Translations under genes and position numbers: made by a program
The notes under the pieces: generated by a model
What the model was told of the DNA's origin: nothing
Seen by the model: the letters and a program-made list of their open reading frames with translations, nothing else
Database searches by the model: none
Assembly: GCF_000718985.1 (NCBI RefSeq)
Contig: NZ_JODL01000026.1
Coordinates: 5,611-69,610, forward strand
Length of the DNA: 64,000 bases
Direction of reading: 5' to 3'
Origin: Streptomyces megasporus
GTDB lineage: Bacteria; Actinomycetota; Actinomycetes; Streptomycetales; Streptomycetaceae
Shown: piece after piece, positions 1 through 8,085 of the stretch
Numbering within the stretch: position 1 is the stretch's first letter
Layout of the letters: every line of letters begins with the position of its first letter

Positions 1-11
1 TGGGGGATACG

Positions 12-17
12 GGGTAT
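12..17 (+). promoter_or_regulatory. Possible sigma-B-type -10 element upstream of the hemerythrin gene
   Basis: The hexamer GGGTAT lies about 50 bases before the hemerythrin start. It matches the -10 of Streptomyces SigB-family promoters (GNNT, 14-16 bases, GGGTAC/T). The matching -35 would lie at or before the window edge and cannot be seen. The hexamer also sits in a small dyad, GGATAC-GGG-GTATCC. Confidence 0.35.
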
Positions 18-65
18 CCGCCGGCTCGAACCATCACCATCACCCCGTGTTTTGGAGGAGTCGGT

Positions 66-569
66 ATGCCGTCCGCCACGACCGATGTCGTCGAACTGAT
101 CCTGCGGGACCACCGGAGGATGGAGGAACTCTTCCGGACGATGCGCAACGTCGAGGCCGACCGGGCCGCCGCGCTGAAGGAGTTCGCCGCGCTCCTGATA
201 GCCCACGGCGCCGCCGAGGAGGAGAAGGTCTACCCGGCGCTGCGGCGCTACAAGAACGTGGACGACGAGGACGTCGAGCACGGCGTGCACGAACACCACG
301 AGGCCAACGAGGCGTTGCTCGCGCTGCTGGAGGTGGAGGACACCACCTCCGAGGAGTGGGAGGAGAAACTCGAGGAACTCGTGACGGCGGTCAACCACCA
401 CGCGGACGAGGAGGAGCGCACCCTGCTCAACGACGCGCGGGAGAACGTGAAGGACGACCGTCGCGCACAGCTCGGGGAGCAGTTCCTCCGGGCGCGTGAG
501 GAGCGACTGGCCGCCGACTGCGGGAGCCTCGACCACGTGCGCGAGCTCGTGGCGTCCCAGGGCGACTGA
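66..569 (+). CDS. Hemerythrin HHE domain-containing protein
   Basis: A 167-residue acidic, helical protein of the hemerythrin/HHE cation-binding family. It begins with the typical VELILRDHRRMEELF helix, in which His16 and Glu20 are candidate ligands. A His-x3-Glu pair follows at 47-51 (HGAAE), then a His-rich segment around 72-78 (HGVHEHH) and a last His-His-Ala-Asp-Glu segment near residue 113. These would bind a di-iron centre. The family binds oxygen or senses or detoxifies reactive species, and it has no signal peptide, so it is cytoplasmic. ATG 66 is supported by GGAGGAG 5 bases upstream. A sigma-B-like -10 motif lies further upstream, which would fit a stress-induced gene. The exact ligand and role are unknown. 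Confidence 0.88.
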   Translation: MPSATTDVVELILRDHRRMEELFRTMRNVEADRAAALKEFAALLIAHGAAEEEKVYPALRRYKNVDDEDVEHGVHEHHEANEALLALLEVEDTTSEEWEEKLEELVTAVNHHADEEERTLLNDARENVKDDRRAQLGEQFLRAREERLAADCGSLDHVRELVASQGD

Positions 570-813
570 AGTCGCGGAACGGGACGCGGGGGCACGGGCG
601 GTGGCGAGCACCGACCCACCGTGCACGACCGAGGGGCCCGAGCCGGAGGAGGGGGGTGGGGTGGGCTCGGGACCCCTCGATCGCGGATCCGCGGGGGAGC
701 GGACCGTGCTGTGCACGTGACACTCCTACAACGCCACGAGGCGCGGAAAGGTCACGCCTCCGGTGCGAGAAGAGAATTCGAAGTGTCGAAGCGCCCCGAG
801 GACCTGTCGCGCG

Positions 814-1443
814 TCAGTGGAGCTTGTCGACGGCGGTGACCGTCGTCCTCTTGAAGTCGGTCACCGGCGCGTCCCGGAAAGTGCCCATCTGACCCCAGTG
901 CACGACCGTGACGGTCCTTCCGTCCCGGCCCACCGAGAACAGGTGGATGTCGGTGGCCCCCCAGGAGTGGGCCGTGTGCACGCCGTACACGTGGGCGCCC
1001 TCCTCCACACGCAGCTTGCCGAAGGCCTTGAACTCCGCGGTGGCCTCGGGGTCCCGCCGCTCGACTCGCTCCGCGCACCGTCTGATCGCGTCGTTCAGCA
1101 GCGCGGCCAGCTTCCGGGCCCTCGCCTCGTCGCGCTCCACGACGGTGACCTGCTCGGCCCCGGTGTCGTACTCCGTCCGGAACTCGCGGTACCGGGAGGT
1201 GGCCCCGGGAAGGGCCTCGCCGTAGCAGAAGGGCAGCGGGTCCGGGACGCCGCCGGTGACCTCGCCCGCGTACCAGGGGGAGAAGGGGTGGGGCGGCAGT
1301 TCCTCCGGAGAGAGGAAGGCGGGCGAGTCGCTCGCGGCGGCGGGCGTGGTGGCGGACGTGGTGGCGACGAGAGCGGCGATCGCCACGGCGAGTGAGGTGA
1401 GACCGGCCACGCCGATGCGACCGGTACGGGTGTCGGCTTTCAT
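814..1443 (-). CDS. Secreted hypothetical protein
   Basis: A 209-residue protein with a clear Sec signal peptide: basic MKADTRTGR, a hydrophobic core from about residue 11 to 30, and an Ala-rich cleavage region near TPAAASDS. The mature part has two Cys residues (in LPFCYGE and IRRCAER), which could form a disulfide. It also contains an alternating region ending in VTVVHWGQMG that looks like a beta-sheet sensor or lipoprotein-like fold. I do not recognise a catalytic motif. The reading frame stays open far upstream through the LysR gene, but the signal peptide fixes the start at ATG 1443. It is transcribed convergently with the hemerythrin gene. Function unknown. Confidence 0.72.
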   Translation of the reverse strand: MKADTRTGRIGVAGLTSLAVAIAALVATTSATTPAAASDSPAFLSPEELPPHPFSPWYAGEVTGGVPDPLPFCYGEALPGATSRYREFRTEYDTGAEQVTVVERDEARARKLAALLNDAIRRCAERVERRDPEATAEFKAFGKLRVEEGAHVYGVHTAHSWGATDIHLFSVGRDGRTVTVVHWGQMGTFRDAPVTDFKRTTVTAVDKLH

Positions 1444-1568
1444 GTCTCCCCCATTTCTGGTGTGTTCACCGGGTACGACACTCCACGGCGGCGAAAGGTT
1501 GGGCCGTGGCGCGCCCGGATTTCGCGGCCGTTCGGAACGCCCGGCCGGGACGCGTCCACCCGCCGAGG

Positions 1569-2507
1569 TCAGGGATGGCACTCCGCGAGCGTCGAGGCCA
1601 GGGCGGCGATGGGGGGCCACGCCCACTGACCGGTGCGGGCGAGCAGGAAGGTGCGGCGCGTGCCGGCCAGCGGGTCCAAGGGACGGTAGGCGACGTCCGA
1701 GCGATCCCGCTCGATCCCCGACTCGGCGAGCAGCGCCACACCCAACCCCGCCCCCACCAGGCTGTTGACCAGATGGAGGCTGTCCACGCGGTGGGTGATT
1801 CGCGGAGTGAACCCGGCGATCGCGCACACGCGCTGCACCAGTTCGTCGTCGTCGGTGCCGCGCGAGTTGCCGATCCAGCCGGTGGTGGCGAAGTCCACCA
1901 GCGCGGAGACGGCGACGGGCCGGCCGGCGTCCTCGTGGTGCGCGGGGACGGCGAGGTACAGGGGCTGCTCCCCGAGCCGTCGCGCGCTCAGCTCCAGAGG
2001 AACGGCGCGCGGCACCAGGCTGTAGTCGTACACCACGCCCAGGTCGATCTCCCCGGAGCGCAGCAGGCCGACGGTGTGCTCCGGTTCGTGCTCGAGCACC
2101 TCCACCTCGACGCGCGGACACCGGTCCCGCAGCCGGGCCAGAGCGGGCAGCACCACCGGCTCGATCGCGCTGAAGAAGCTCGCCAGCCGCACCCGCCCGA
2201 CGGGCTCGCCGCCGCCGCGCAGTTCCGCCCGCGCCTCCTCCACCGCGGCGAGGATGCCCACGGCGTGTTCCACCAGGCGCTTGCCCGCCGACGTCAACTG
2301 CACGCGGCGGCCGACCGGGGCCAACAGCCGTACGCCGACCTCCTGTTCCAGTACGGCCAGGTGTTTGGAGACCGCCGACGTTCCATAGCCGGTGCTCGCG
2401 GCCACCGCCGCCATGGTGCCCAGCCGGTCCAGCTCGACCAGCAGCCGCAGCCGTCCCAGGTCGGGAAGGTTTCCCGTGTCGTTCACCGCCATCTCGCCAT
2501 TGTCCAC
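1569..2507 (-). CDS. LysR family transcriptional regulator
   Basis: A 312-residue LysR-type regulator. Its winged helix-turn-helix is at about residues 17-75, with the usual ATGYGTSAVSKHLAVLEQEVG recognition region. A substrate-binding domain follows from about residue 100 to the end. It is divergent from the EamA exporter gene with only 65 bases between them, and that gap holds two inverted repeats suited to LysR binding. It therefore most likely controls the exporter and itself. The GTG at 2507 has a poor ribosome site; an in-frame ATG at 2492 (MAVNDTG) is an alternative. The inducer cannot be deduced. Confidence 0.9.
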   Translation of the reverse strand: MDNGEMAVNDTGNLPDLGRLRLLVELDRLGTMAAVAASTGYGTSAVSKHLAVLEQEVGVRLLAPVGRRVQLTSAGKRLVEHAVGILAAVEEARAELRGGGEPVGRVRLASFFSAIEPVVLPALARLRDRCPRVEVEVLEHEPEHTVGLLRSGEIDLGVVYDYSLVPRAVPLELSARRLGEQPLYLAVPAHHEDAGRPVAVSALVDFATTGWIGNSRGTDDDELVQRVCAIAGFTPRITHRVDSLHLVNSLVGAGLGVALLAESGIERDRSDVAYRPLDPLAGTRRTFLLARTGQWAWPPIAALASTLAECHP

Positions 2508-2524
2508 TGAAGGCGGATGCTATA

Positions 2525-2543
2525 TCCACGATCGGATCGTGGA
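2525..2543. promoter_or_regulatory. Perfect dyad in the LysR/EamA divergent promoter
   Basis: TCCACGATC-G-GATCGTGGA is a perfect 9-base inverted repeat with a one-base centre. It lies midway between the divergent starts at 2507 and 2573. It has the size of a LysR primary binding site. Confidence 0.5.
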
Positions 2544-2547
2544 CAGA

Positions 2548-2564
2548 AACGATTGAATATCGTT
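2548..2564. promoter_or_regulatory. Second dyad in the LysR/EamA divergent promoter
   Basis: AACGAT-TGAAT-ATCGTT is a perfect 6-base inverted repeat that begins 4 bases after the first dyad and lies directly before the EamA start. LysR regulators often use a primary site and a promoter-proximal activation site, and the arrangement fits that. Confidence 0.45.
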
Positions 2565-2572
2565 CCAATGGC

Positions 2573-3595
2573 ATGGTGACCACCCCGACCGTACCCACCT
2601 CGGCCGACGCCGCCCTCGGGCGTTCCGCGCCCCGTCGCGTACCGGGCGCGGTGCTCGTCCTGGTGGCCATGACCGTCCTGCACACCGGCAGCGCCCTGGC
2701 GACCAAGCTGTTCCCCGCCCTCGGCCCGGCCGGCACCACCTGGCTGCGCCTGACCTTCGCCGCCGCGCTCCTCCTGGCCCTCACCGGGCGTTCCCTGTGG
2801 CGAGTGCTGCGGGCGGCGCCCCGAGCCGATCTGCTGGCCACCGTCCTGCTGGGCGTGGTCAGCGCCGGGATGATGCTGCTGTTCTCCGAGGCCGCCGCCC
2901 GCCTGCCCCTGGGCACCGCCACCGCGCTGGAGTTCCTCGGCCCGCTCGTCGTCGCCGTCGCCGCGTCCCGCCGGCGCAGGGAACTGGCCTGGCTGGGGCT
3001 GGCCGCGGGCGGGGTGCTGGCGCTCACCTCGCCCTGGAGCGGCGCCGCGAGTCCGACCGGTGTCCTCTTCGGACTGGGCTCCGCGGCGTGTTGGGCGCTC
3101 TACGTCATCGGCACCGCGCACGTCGGCAGCCGGTTCTCCGCGCCCCACGCCCTGGCCGTGTCGCTCACGGTCGCCTCCCTCACCGCCGCGCCCTTCGGAG
3201 CCCCGGGCGCCCTGACCGCCCTCACCTGGCAGACGGCCGCCGCCGCGGCCGGTATCGCGCTGCTCATGCCGCTGGTGCCGTTCCTGCTGGAGATGAAGGC
3301 CCTCCAGCGCATCGGGAAGACCGCCTACGGCACGCTGGCCGGCCTCGAACCGGCCGTGAGCATGGTGGCCGGGATGGTGCTCGTCGCCCAGCACCCCACC
3401 GCCCTCCACATCGTCGGCACCGCCCTGGTGGTCACCGCCGGCATCGGCGCCGCACGGGCGGAGGCACGGCACGGGAAGACGCCCGGCCGCGGGGACGCGG
3501 ACGGTGCGCCGTCCTCCGCCCCGATCGCCCGGGGCGGAGGACGGCGCACCACGGCCCGGCCGTCGCGCCCGCCGGCCCGGGGGCGGGCCGGTTGA
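2573..3595 (+). CDS. EamA family transporter (RhtA-like amino acid or metabolite exporter)
   Basis: A 340-residue integral membrane protein of the drug/metabolite transporter superfamily, with about ten hydrophobic helices in two EamA repeats (about 20-150 and 160-280). It starts at ATG 2573 just after the two LysR dyads. The family exports amino acids or related small molecules; the substrate is unknown. The last 40 residues are a charged, low-complexity tail. The DNA encoding that tail contains a 20-base-stem terminator-like hairpin (3503-3550), which suggests the reading frame runs past the original end of the gene. Control by the adjacent LysR is likely. Confidence 0.88.
   Translation: MVTTPTVPTSADAALGRSAPRRVPGAVLVLVAMTVLHTGSALATKLFPALGPAGTTWLRLTFAAALLLALTGRSLWRVLRAAPRADLLATVLLGVVSAGMMLLFSEAAARLPLGTATALEFLGPLVVAVAASRRRRELAWLGLAAGGVLALTSPWSGAASPTGVLFGLGSAACWALYVIGTAHVGSRFSAPHALAVSLTVASLTAAPFGAPGALTALTWQTAAAAAGIALLMPLVPFLLEMKALQRIGKTAYGTLAGLEPAVSMVAGMVLVAQHPTALHIVGTALVVTAGIGAARAEARHGKTPGRGDADGAPSSAPIARGGGRRTTARPSRPPARGRAG
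3503..3550. terminator. Terminator-like hairpin inside the 3' end of the EamA gene
   Basis: Left arm 3503-3522 and right arm 3531-3550 are perfect 20-base reverse complements around an 8-base loop. The stem begins GGTGCGCCGTCC. The genes on either side (EamA and the acyl-CoA ligase) converge, so this is a probable bidirectional terminator, although it lies before the EamA stop codon. Confidence 0.65.
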
Positions 3596-3707
3596 GCGCA
3601 CCGGCCGGACGCTCGGAGCCTTCTCAGGTCCGGTGCACCTCCAGCGCCGCCCGGACGCCCGACTCCGGCAGGCTGCCGTCGTCGGGCGCGCGGCCCGGTC
3701 GTCGGGG

Positions 3708-5357
3708 TCAGACGCCGCCCTCGGAGGACGCCTCCAACATCCGGACCGCCATCTCCCGCATCTCCACCTTGCGGACCTTTCCGGTGACGGTCATGGGGAA
3801 GGAGTCCACGACGTGCACGTAGCGCGGGATCTTGAAGTGGGCCAGCCTGCCCTCGCAGAACTCCCGCAGGGCCTCGGCGGTGAGCGGCTCGGCACCGTCC
3901 CTCATGCGTACCCAGGCCATCAACTCCTCGCCGTACTTCGGGTCGGGCACCCCGATGACCTGGACATCGAGGACGTCGGGGTGGCCGTGGAGGAACTCCT
4001 CGATCTCCCGCGGGTACACGTTCTCCCCACCGCGGATCACCATGTCCTTGATGCGGCCGGTGACGGAGACGTATCCCTCGTCGTCCATGACCGCCAGGTC
4101 GCCGGTGTGCATCCACCGGGCGGCGTCGATCACCTCGGCCGTCTTCTCGGGCTCCCCCCAGTAGCCGAGCATGACCGAGTAGCCGCGGGTGCACAGCTCA
4201 CCGGGCTCGCCGCGCGGCACGGTCAGGCCCGTCACCGGGTCCACCACCTTGACCTCCAGGTGCGGACCGACCCGGCCGACGGTCGACACGCGGCGGTCCA
4301 GGGAGTCGTCCGAGCGGGTCTGGAGCGACACCGGAGAGGTCTCCGTCATGCCGTAGCAGATGGACACCTCGGCCATGCCCATGCGGTCGATGACCTGCTT
4401 CATCACCTCGGTGGGGCAGGGTGAACCGGCCATGATCCCCGTACGCAGGCCGGAGAGGTCGTAGGAGTCGAAGTCCGGGTCGGCCAACTCCGCGATGAAC
4501 ATGGTGGGGACGCCGTAGAGGGAGGTGCACTCCTCCTCCGCGACCGCCGCCAGGGTGGCCTTGGGATCGAACGCGGGCCCCGGGATCACCATGGTCGCGC
4601 CGTGGCTGGTGCACGCCAGGTTCCCCATCACCATGCCGAAGCAGTGGTAGAAGGGCACCGGTATGCATACGCGGTCGTTCTCGGTGTAGTGGCACAGCTC
4701 GCCGACGAAGAAGCCGTTGTTGAGGATGTTGTGGTGCGACAGCGTCGCCCCCTTGGGGAAGCCGGTCGTCCCCGAGGTGTACTGGATGTTGATGGGGTCG
4801 TCCGGGCTCAGCGTGGTGCCGCGCTCGGCCAGTGCCGCCGGGTCGCCCCGCCGCCCCCTTTCCAACAGGGAGTCCCAGTCGGGGCTCCCGAGCAGGACCA
4901 CGCGGTCCAAGTCCGGGCAGCGCGGCCGCACCTCGTCGATCATGCCCGCGTAGTCGGAGGTCTTGAACCGCTCCGCGGCGACGAGCAGTCGCACTCCGGA
5001 CCGGTTCAGCACGTACTCCAACTCGTGGACGCGGTACGCCGGATTGACGTTGACCAGGATGGCCCCGATCTTGGCGGTGGCGTACTGGGTCAGCGTCCAC
5101 TCCGCGCAGTTGGGGGCCCAGATGCCCACCCGGTCGCCCTTGGCGATGCCCAGGTCCAGCAGGCCGAGGGCGAGCGCGTCGACGTCCGCGGCGAGTTCGG
5201 CGTAGGTCCAGCGGCGGCCCGTGGCCCGGTCCACCAGCGCGTCCCGGTCGGGGAAGGCCAGCACCGTGTTGTCGAGGTTCTCGCCGATCGTCTCCCCCAG
5301 CAGGGGCACGTCACAGGCTCCCGACGCGTAGCTCGGCGCGATCCGCGGTGACGGCAC
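3708..5357 (-). CDS. AMP-binding acyl-CoA ligase (FadD-like)
   Basis: A 549-residue member of the ANL superfamily that activates a carboxylic acid to acyl-AMP and then acyl-CoA. The P-loop-like motif [12 protein letters not shown] is present, as are [23 protein letters not shown] and the C-terminal TVTGKVRK with the catalytic Lys. Length and motif order match medium- or long-chain FadD-type ligases; the substrate is uncertain. The frame is open further upstream but overlaps the divergent regulator. GTG 5357 is chosen because AGGAGG stands 6 bases before it. It is divergent from a GAF-LuxR regulator that may control it. It could also supply the activation step for the Atu-type operon, but it is not linked to it. 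Confidence 0.92.
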   Translation of the reverse strand: MPSPRIAPSYASGACDVPLLGETIGENLDNTVLAFPDRDALVDRATGRRWTYAELAADVDALALGLLDLGIAKGDRVGIWAPNCAEWTLTQYATAKIGAILVNVNPAYRVHELEYVLNRSGVRLLVAAERFKTSDYAGMIDEVRPRCPDLDRVVLLGSPDWDSLLERGRRGDPAALAERGTTLSPDDPINIQYTSGTTGFPKGATLSHHNILNNGFFVGELCHYTENDRVCIPVPFYHCFGMVMGNLACTSHGATMVIPGPAFDPKATLAAVAEEECTSLYGVPTMFIAELADPDFDSYDLSGLRTGIMAGSPCPTEVMKQVIDRMGMAEVSICYGMTETSPVSLQTRSDDSLDRRVSTVGRVGPHLEVKVVDPVTGLTVPRGEPGELCTRGYSVMLGYWGEPEKTAEVIDAARWMHTGDLAVMDDEGYVSVTGRIKDMVIRGGENVYPREIEEFLHGHPDVLDVQVIGVPDPKYGEELMAWVRMRDGAEPLTAEALREFCEGRLAHFKIPRYVHVVDSFPMTVTGKVRKVEMREMAVRMLEASSEGGV

Positions 5358-5373
5358 GATGTACCTCCTGACG

Positions 5374-5402
5374 TTTACGGCGGGGTTACGGCGTCCTATG
5401 AT
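5374..5402 (+). promoter_or_regulatory. Candidate promoter of the GAF-LuxR regulator gene
   Basis: TTTACG (5374-5379) and TATGAT (5397-5402) are separated by 17 bases, close to the vegetative consensus. Transcription would start about 40 bases before the ATG at 5449. Confidence 0.4.
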
Positions 5403-5448
5403 CCGCGTCACACACATGGTCGACCACCCCCGAAAGAGGTAGGGGCAC

Positions 5449-6315
5449 ATGAACGTCGTTCCGGACGCGTCGGCGCGTCCCGACGACGGGGACGCCTTCC
5501 GGAGCGCCCTGCGGCTGACCCGGCGGCGCATCGACCTCCCCGTCGTCTTCGCCGGGCAGGTGCGCGACGGGGTCCTGCGGCTGTCGCAGTTCATCGGCAC
5601 CCGGACGGCGGGGATGCACGGGCTCGACGTCTTCTCCGGCACCGGGATCGGGGGCCGGGCCCTGGCCACACGGCGGCCCGCCGCCGTGGCCGACTACCGG
5701 TCGGCCGACTCCATCACGCACGACTACGACGCCGTGGTGACCGCCGAGGGCATCCGGGCGATCACCGCCGTCCCGGTCGTGGTGTCGGGCTCGGTACGAG
5801 GCGTGCTCTACGGCGCCTCGCGCGGCTCGACGCCCCTGGGCGACCGCGCGACCGACACGATGGTCGACGCCTCTCGGCGCCTGGCCGGCGAGATCGCCGT
5901 GCGGGACGAGGTCGACCGACGGCTGAGACTCCTGAACGTCGCGGAGGCCGACAGGGGCTTCGCGGGGGACCGGGTCGCCACCGAGGAGATCCGCGAAGTG
6001 CACGCGGAACTCCGAGCCATCGCCGGTTCCGTGGAGGACGATGCCCTGCGCGACCGGATCCTGACGGCCTCCCGCCGCCTGGCCGGCCTCGGTGCCGGGC
6101 AGACGCGACCGGCCGTGCCCTCGCCGCTGTCACCCCGGGAAATCGACGTCCTGGCGCAGGTGGCGCTGGGGTGCGGCAACGCGGAGGCAGCCGGACGCCT
6201 GTCCCTGCGGCCCGAATCCGTCAAGGCCCACCTGCGCAACGCCATGCGCAAACTCGGCGTCCACAACCGCTTCGAGGCCGTGGTGGCCGCGCGCCGGCGT
6301 GGTCTCCTGCCCTGA
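5449..6315 (+). CDS. GAF-LuxR type transcriptional regulator
   Basis: A 288-residue protein. The first 160 residues resemble a GAF sensor domain ([10 protein letters not shown] start, [16 protein letters not shown] core strand). The C-terminus is a LuxR/NarL helix-turn-helix at about 224-285 with [18 protein letters not shown] and [18 protein letters not shown]. The class usually senses a small molecule and activates neighbouring catabolic genes. It is divergent from the acyl-CoA ligase with a 91-base promoter gap, so the ligase is the likely target. ATG 5449 follows AGGTAGGGG. It is followed by a hairpin terminator at 6325-6353. Confidence 0.85.
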   Translation: MNVVPDASARPDDGDAFRSALRLTRRRIDLPVVFAGQVRDGVLRLSQFIGTRTAGMHGLDVFSGTGIGGRALATRRPAAVADYRSADSITHDYDAVVTAEGIRAITAVPVVVSGSVRGVLYGASRGSTPLGDRATDTMVDASRRLAGEIAVRDEVDRRLRLLNVAEADRGFAGDRVATEEIREVHAELRAIAGSVEDDALRDRILTASRRLAGLGAGQTRPAVPSPLSPREIDVLAQVALGCGNAEAAGRLSLRPESVKAHLRNAMRKLGVHNRFEAVVAARRRGLLP

Positions 6316-6324
6316 GTTCCGCCC

Positions 6325-6353
6325 TCCGCGGCGGACCGGCGGTCCGCCGCGGA
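6325..6353 (+). terminator. Terminator after the GAF-LuxR gene
   Basis: The perfect 13-base arms TCCGCGGCGGACC and GGTCCGCCGCGGA flank a 3-base loop, starting 10 bases after the stop codon. Confidence 0.65.
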
Positions 6354-6451
6354 CGACTCCGGCCCTCCGGCCGGCCGGATACCTCTCGGCTTGCTCCTTC
6401 TTGTCCCCGACTCGATGTCCTGTCAGACGGTCCGTGGCGTACGGTGCGTCC

Positions 6452-7780
6452 ATGCATGTCAAAGGGGCGGAGACACAGGCACAGCAGTATCGGCGGCGCG
6501 GGCACGTCCTGTTGATCGCGGGAGATCGGGCCACCCACCGCAGGCGCCCGCAGATCACCCCCAGCGCCAACCTGGCGGCCCTGGCCACCGTCCCCACCCC
6601 CGTGCTGCTGGGCAGCGACCTGCCCACGGACCTGGTCCACCTCGACGGCGTCCACGATCCCAACTCGGTCCTGTTGCGGCTGCGAGCGGCCGTCGCGGCG
6701 TCCGGCCCGGTGCTGCTGTACCTCTCGGGACGCCTCACCGCCGACCGTCGGCGGCACGAACTGCACCTGGCCCTCACCGGCACCACCACCGGAGCCGTCC
6801 GCTACACCGCGCTGCCGTGGTCCTGGCTCCGCAACGAACTGCGTCCCCGCCCATCCGGGACCACCGCCGTGTTCGTCGACCTCGCGGCCGACAAGCACGC
6901 CTGGGCCCAACTACAGGACCGCCCCGACGCCCTCGGCGAGCACCTGCCGGTCTGCGGAGTCGTCCTGCCGCCGGGTCTCGCCGGCACCGAAGGCGTCAGC
7001 CCCTACACCCGGCACCTGGTCGAGCAGTTGCACCGGCAGCCCGCCCGGCCCGGCAACGCCCACCTCCACGCCACGACCGTGGCCGTCGCCGGCCTGCCGC
7101 CGGGAACCCTGGTCCTGCCCCGGACCGGGCAGCTCACCATCACTCCCGAGGCCGTGGCGTCCGGGACCGGCGACCGGGACCACGCGACCCCGGCCGGCCA
7201 ACCGCAGGCGCTCCGGCAGCCCGTGCCCCCGCGTCCCGAAGCGGCTCCGCGACCCGTCACCGAGGCCGGCGCCTCCGGCGGCACCGACCGGCCTCCGACG
7301 TCGACGACGTCCCTGCCCGCCGTCCCGCAGCAGTCGACCGTCCCCGAAGCCGACCCGCGCCCGGTCATCTGGGAGGCCGCGCAGGCGGGCCGGCACAACG
7401 AGGCCGCCGCGATGGCCGCGGCATGGGAACAGCACGCGATGCGGCGCCACGGCCCGAACTCCGCGGAGGCCACCCACTGGGCCGAGATCCGCGCCGACCT
7501 GGCACGAATCGCCGAGAACTACCCGCTCGCCACCCGGCTGTGGATCGCCGCCGCCCGCTCCCGCCTCGCCCTCCAGACACACGACGCCCCCGAAGTGCTC
7601 GCCGCCGCCCAGGGCGCCCACTACTGCTGGCACCACGTCACCGACCAGGGCACCGCCCGGGAGCTGGGGCCGGAACTGCTCGCGCTGCTGAGGCAGCTCC
7701 CCGCCCTCGACCCGCGCCACGTGCCCGTCGCCCAGAGGAGGCTGAACTCCCTGAACTCCCGTACCTCGGCGGCCGGCTGA
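6452..7780 (+). CDS. Hypothetical protein with degenerate caspase-like N-terminus and helical C-terminus
   Basis: A 442-residue protein. Residues 15-190 follow the pattern of caspase-like (C14) domains: a first strand HVLLIAG, then VLLYLSGRLTADRR where a protease would read SGHG, then a TALPWSWLRNEL helix, then AVFVDLAADKHAW where a protease would carry the DxCxSG cysteine. Both catalytic residues therefore appear to be missing. A Pro-rich linker spans about 230-300. The C-terminus (about 305-430) is helical, with repeat-like segments (EAAQAGRHNEAAAMAAAWEQ) that resemble tetratricopeptide repeats. ATG 6452 has no Shine-Dalgarno but a TACGGT -10-like hexamer ends exactly 6 bases before it, suggesting a leaderless mRNA. 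Function unknown; the fold assignment is my inference. Confidence 0.72.
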   Translation: MHVKGAETQAQQYRRRGHVLLIAGDRATHRRRPQITPSANLAALATVPTPVLLGSDLPTDLVHLDGVHDPNSVLLRLRAAVAASGPVLLYLSGRLTADRRRHELHLALTGTTTGAVRYTALPWSWLRNELRPRPSGTTAVFVDLAADKHAWAQLQDRPDALGEHLPVCGVVLPPGLAGTEGVSPYTRHLVEQLHRQPARPGNAHLHATTVAVAGLPPGTLVLPRTGQLTITPEAVASGTGDRDHATPAGQPQALRQPVPPRPEAAPRPVTEAGASGGTDRPPTSTTSLPAVPQQSTVPEADPRPVIWEAAQAGRHNEAAAMAAAWEQHAMRRHGPNSAEATHWAEIRADLARIAENYPLATRLWIAAARSRLALQTHDAPEVLAAAQGAHYCWHHVTDQGTARELGPELLALLRQLPALDPRHVPVAQRRLNSLNSRTSAAG

Positions 7781-7946
7781 TCCGGTAGGCCGCCCGCGGT
7801 CGTCGGAGGTCCGTCGTGCCGTCCGGGGCGCGCGGGCCCGGCGCGCCGCCGTCGAGGGCTTCCCGCGCGAGGGCGGGGCGGGACGAGTGCGCGCCGTGGC
7901 GAGGGGACCGGTGGGCCGACGGGGGTGGGCTCCCTCGTGCCGCCGG

Positions 7947-7974
7947 CTCCGGTCGGATGCGAGCCCGACCGGAG
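7947..7974 (+). terminator. Hairpin between the caspase-like gene and the XRE gene
   Basis: CTCCGGTCGG and CCGACCGGAG form a perfect 10-base stem with an 8-base loop, followed by TATTTG. It probably ends the upstream transcript. Confidence 0.45.
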
Positions 7975-8050
7975 TATTTGGGACAATCACGGGTGATGAG
8001 GAACGCCTGGTGGGCCGAGCCGGATTTTTTTTGTCTTTGAGGTAAGCCGT

Positions 8051-8085
8051 TTGCCTGAGAGGCATGTTTGTGGCTCAATGAGTGC
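8051..8085 (+). promoter_or_regulatory. Candidate leaderless promoter and operator of the XRE-cupin gene
   Basis: TTGCCT (8051-8056), 17 bases, then CTCAAT (8074-8079) and 6 bases to ATG 8086 give a promoter whose start site would coincide with the start codon. The perfect dyad TGCCT-GAG-AGGCA (8052-8064) overlaps the -35 and is a likely autorepressor site. Confidence 0.4.

Larger units (their letters stand above)
7781..8085. other. Intergenic region with terminator and XRE promoter
   Basis: No convincing gene. It contains the hairpin at 7947-7974, an unusual run of eight T residues (8025-8032) in otherwise GC-rich DNA, and the promoter and dyad of the XRE-cupin gene at its right end. Confidence 0.6.

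Noticed and set aside
7816..8040. Small plus-strand frame of 74 codons between the caspase-like and XRE genes
   Set aside because: Low-complexity, crosses a terminator-like hairpin, no ribosome site.
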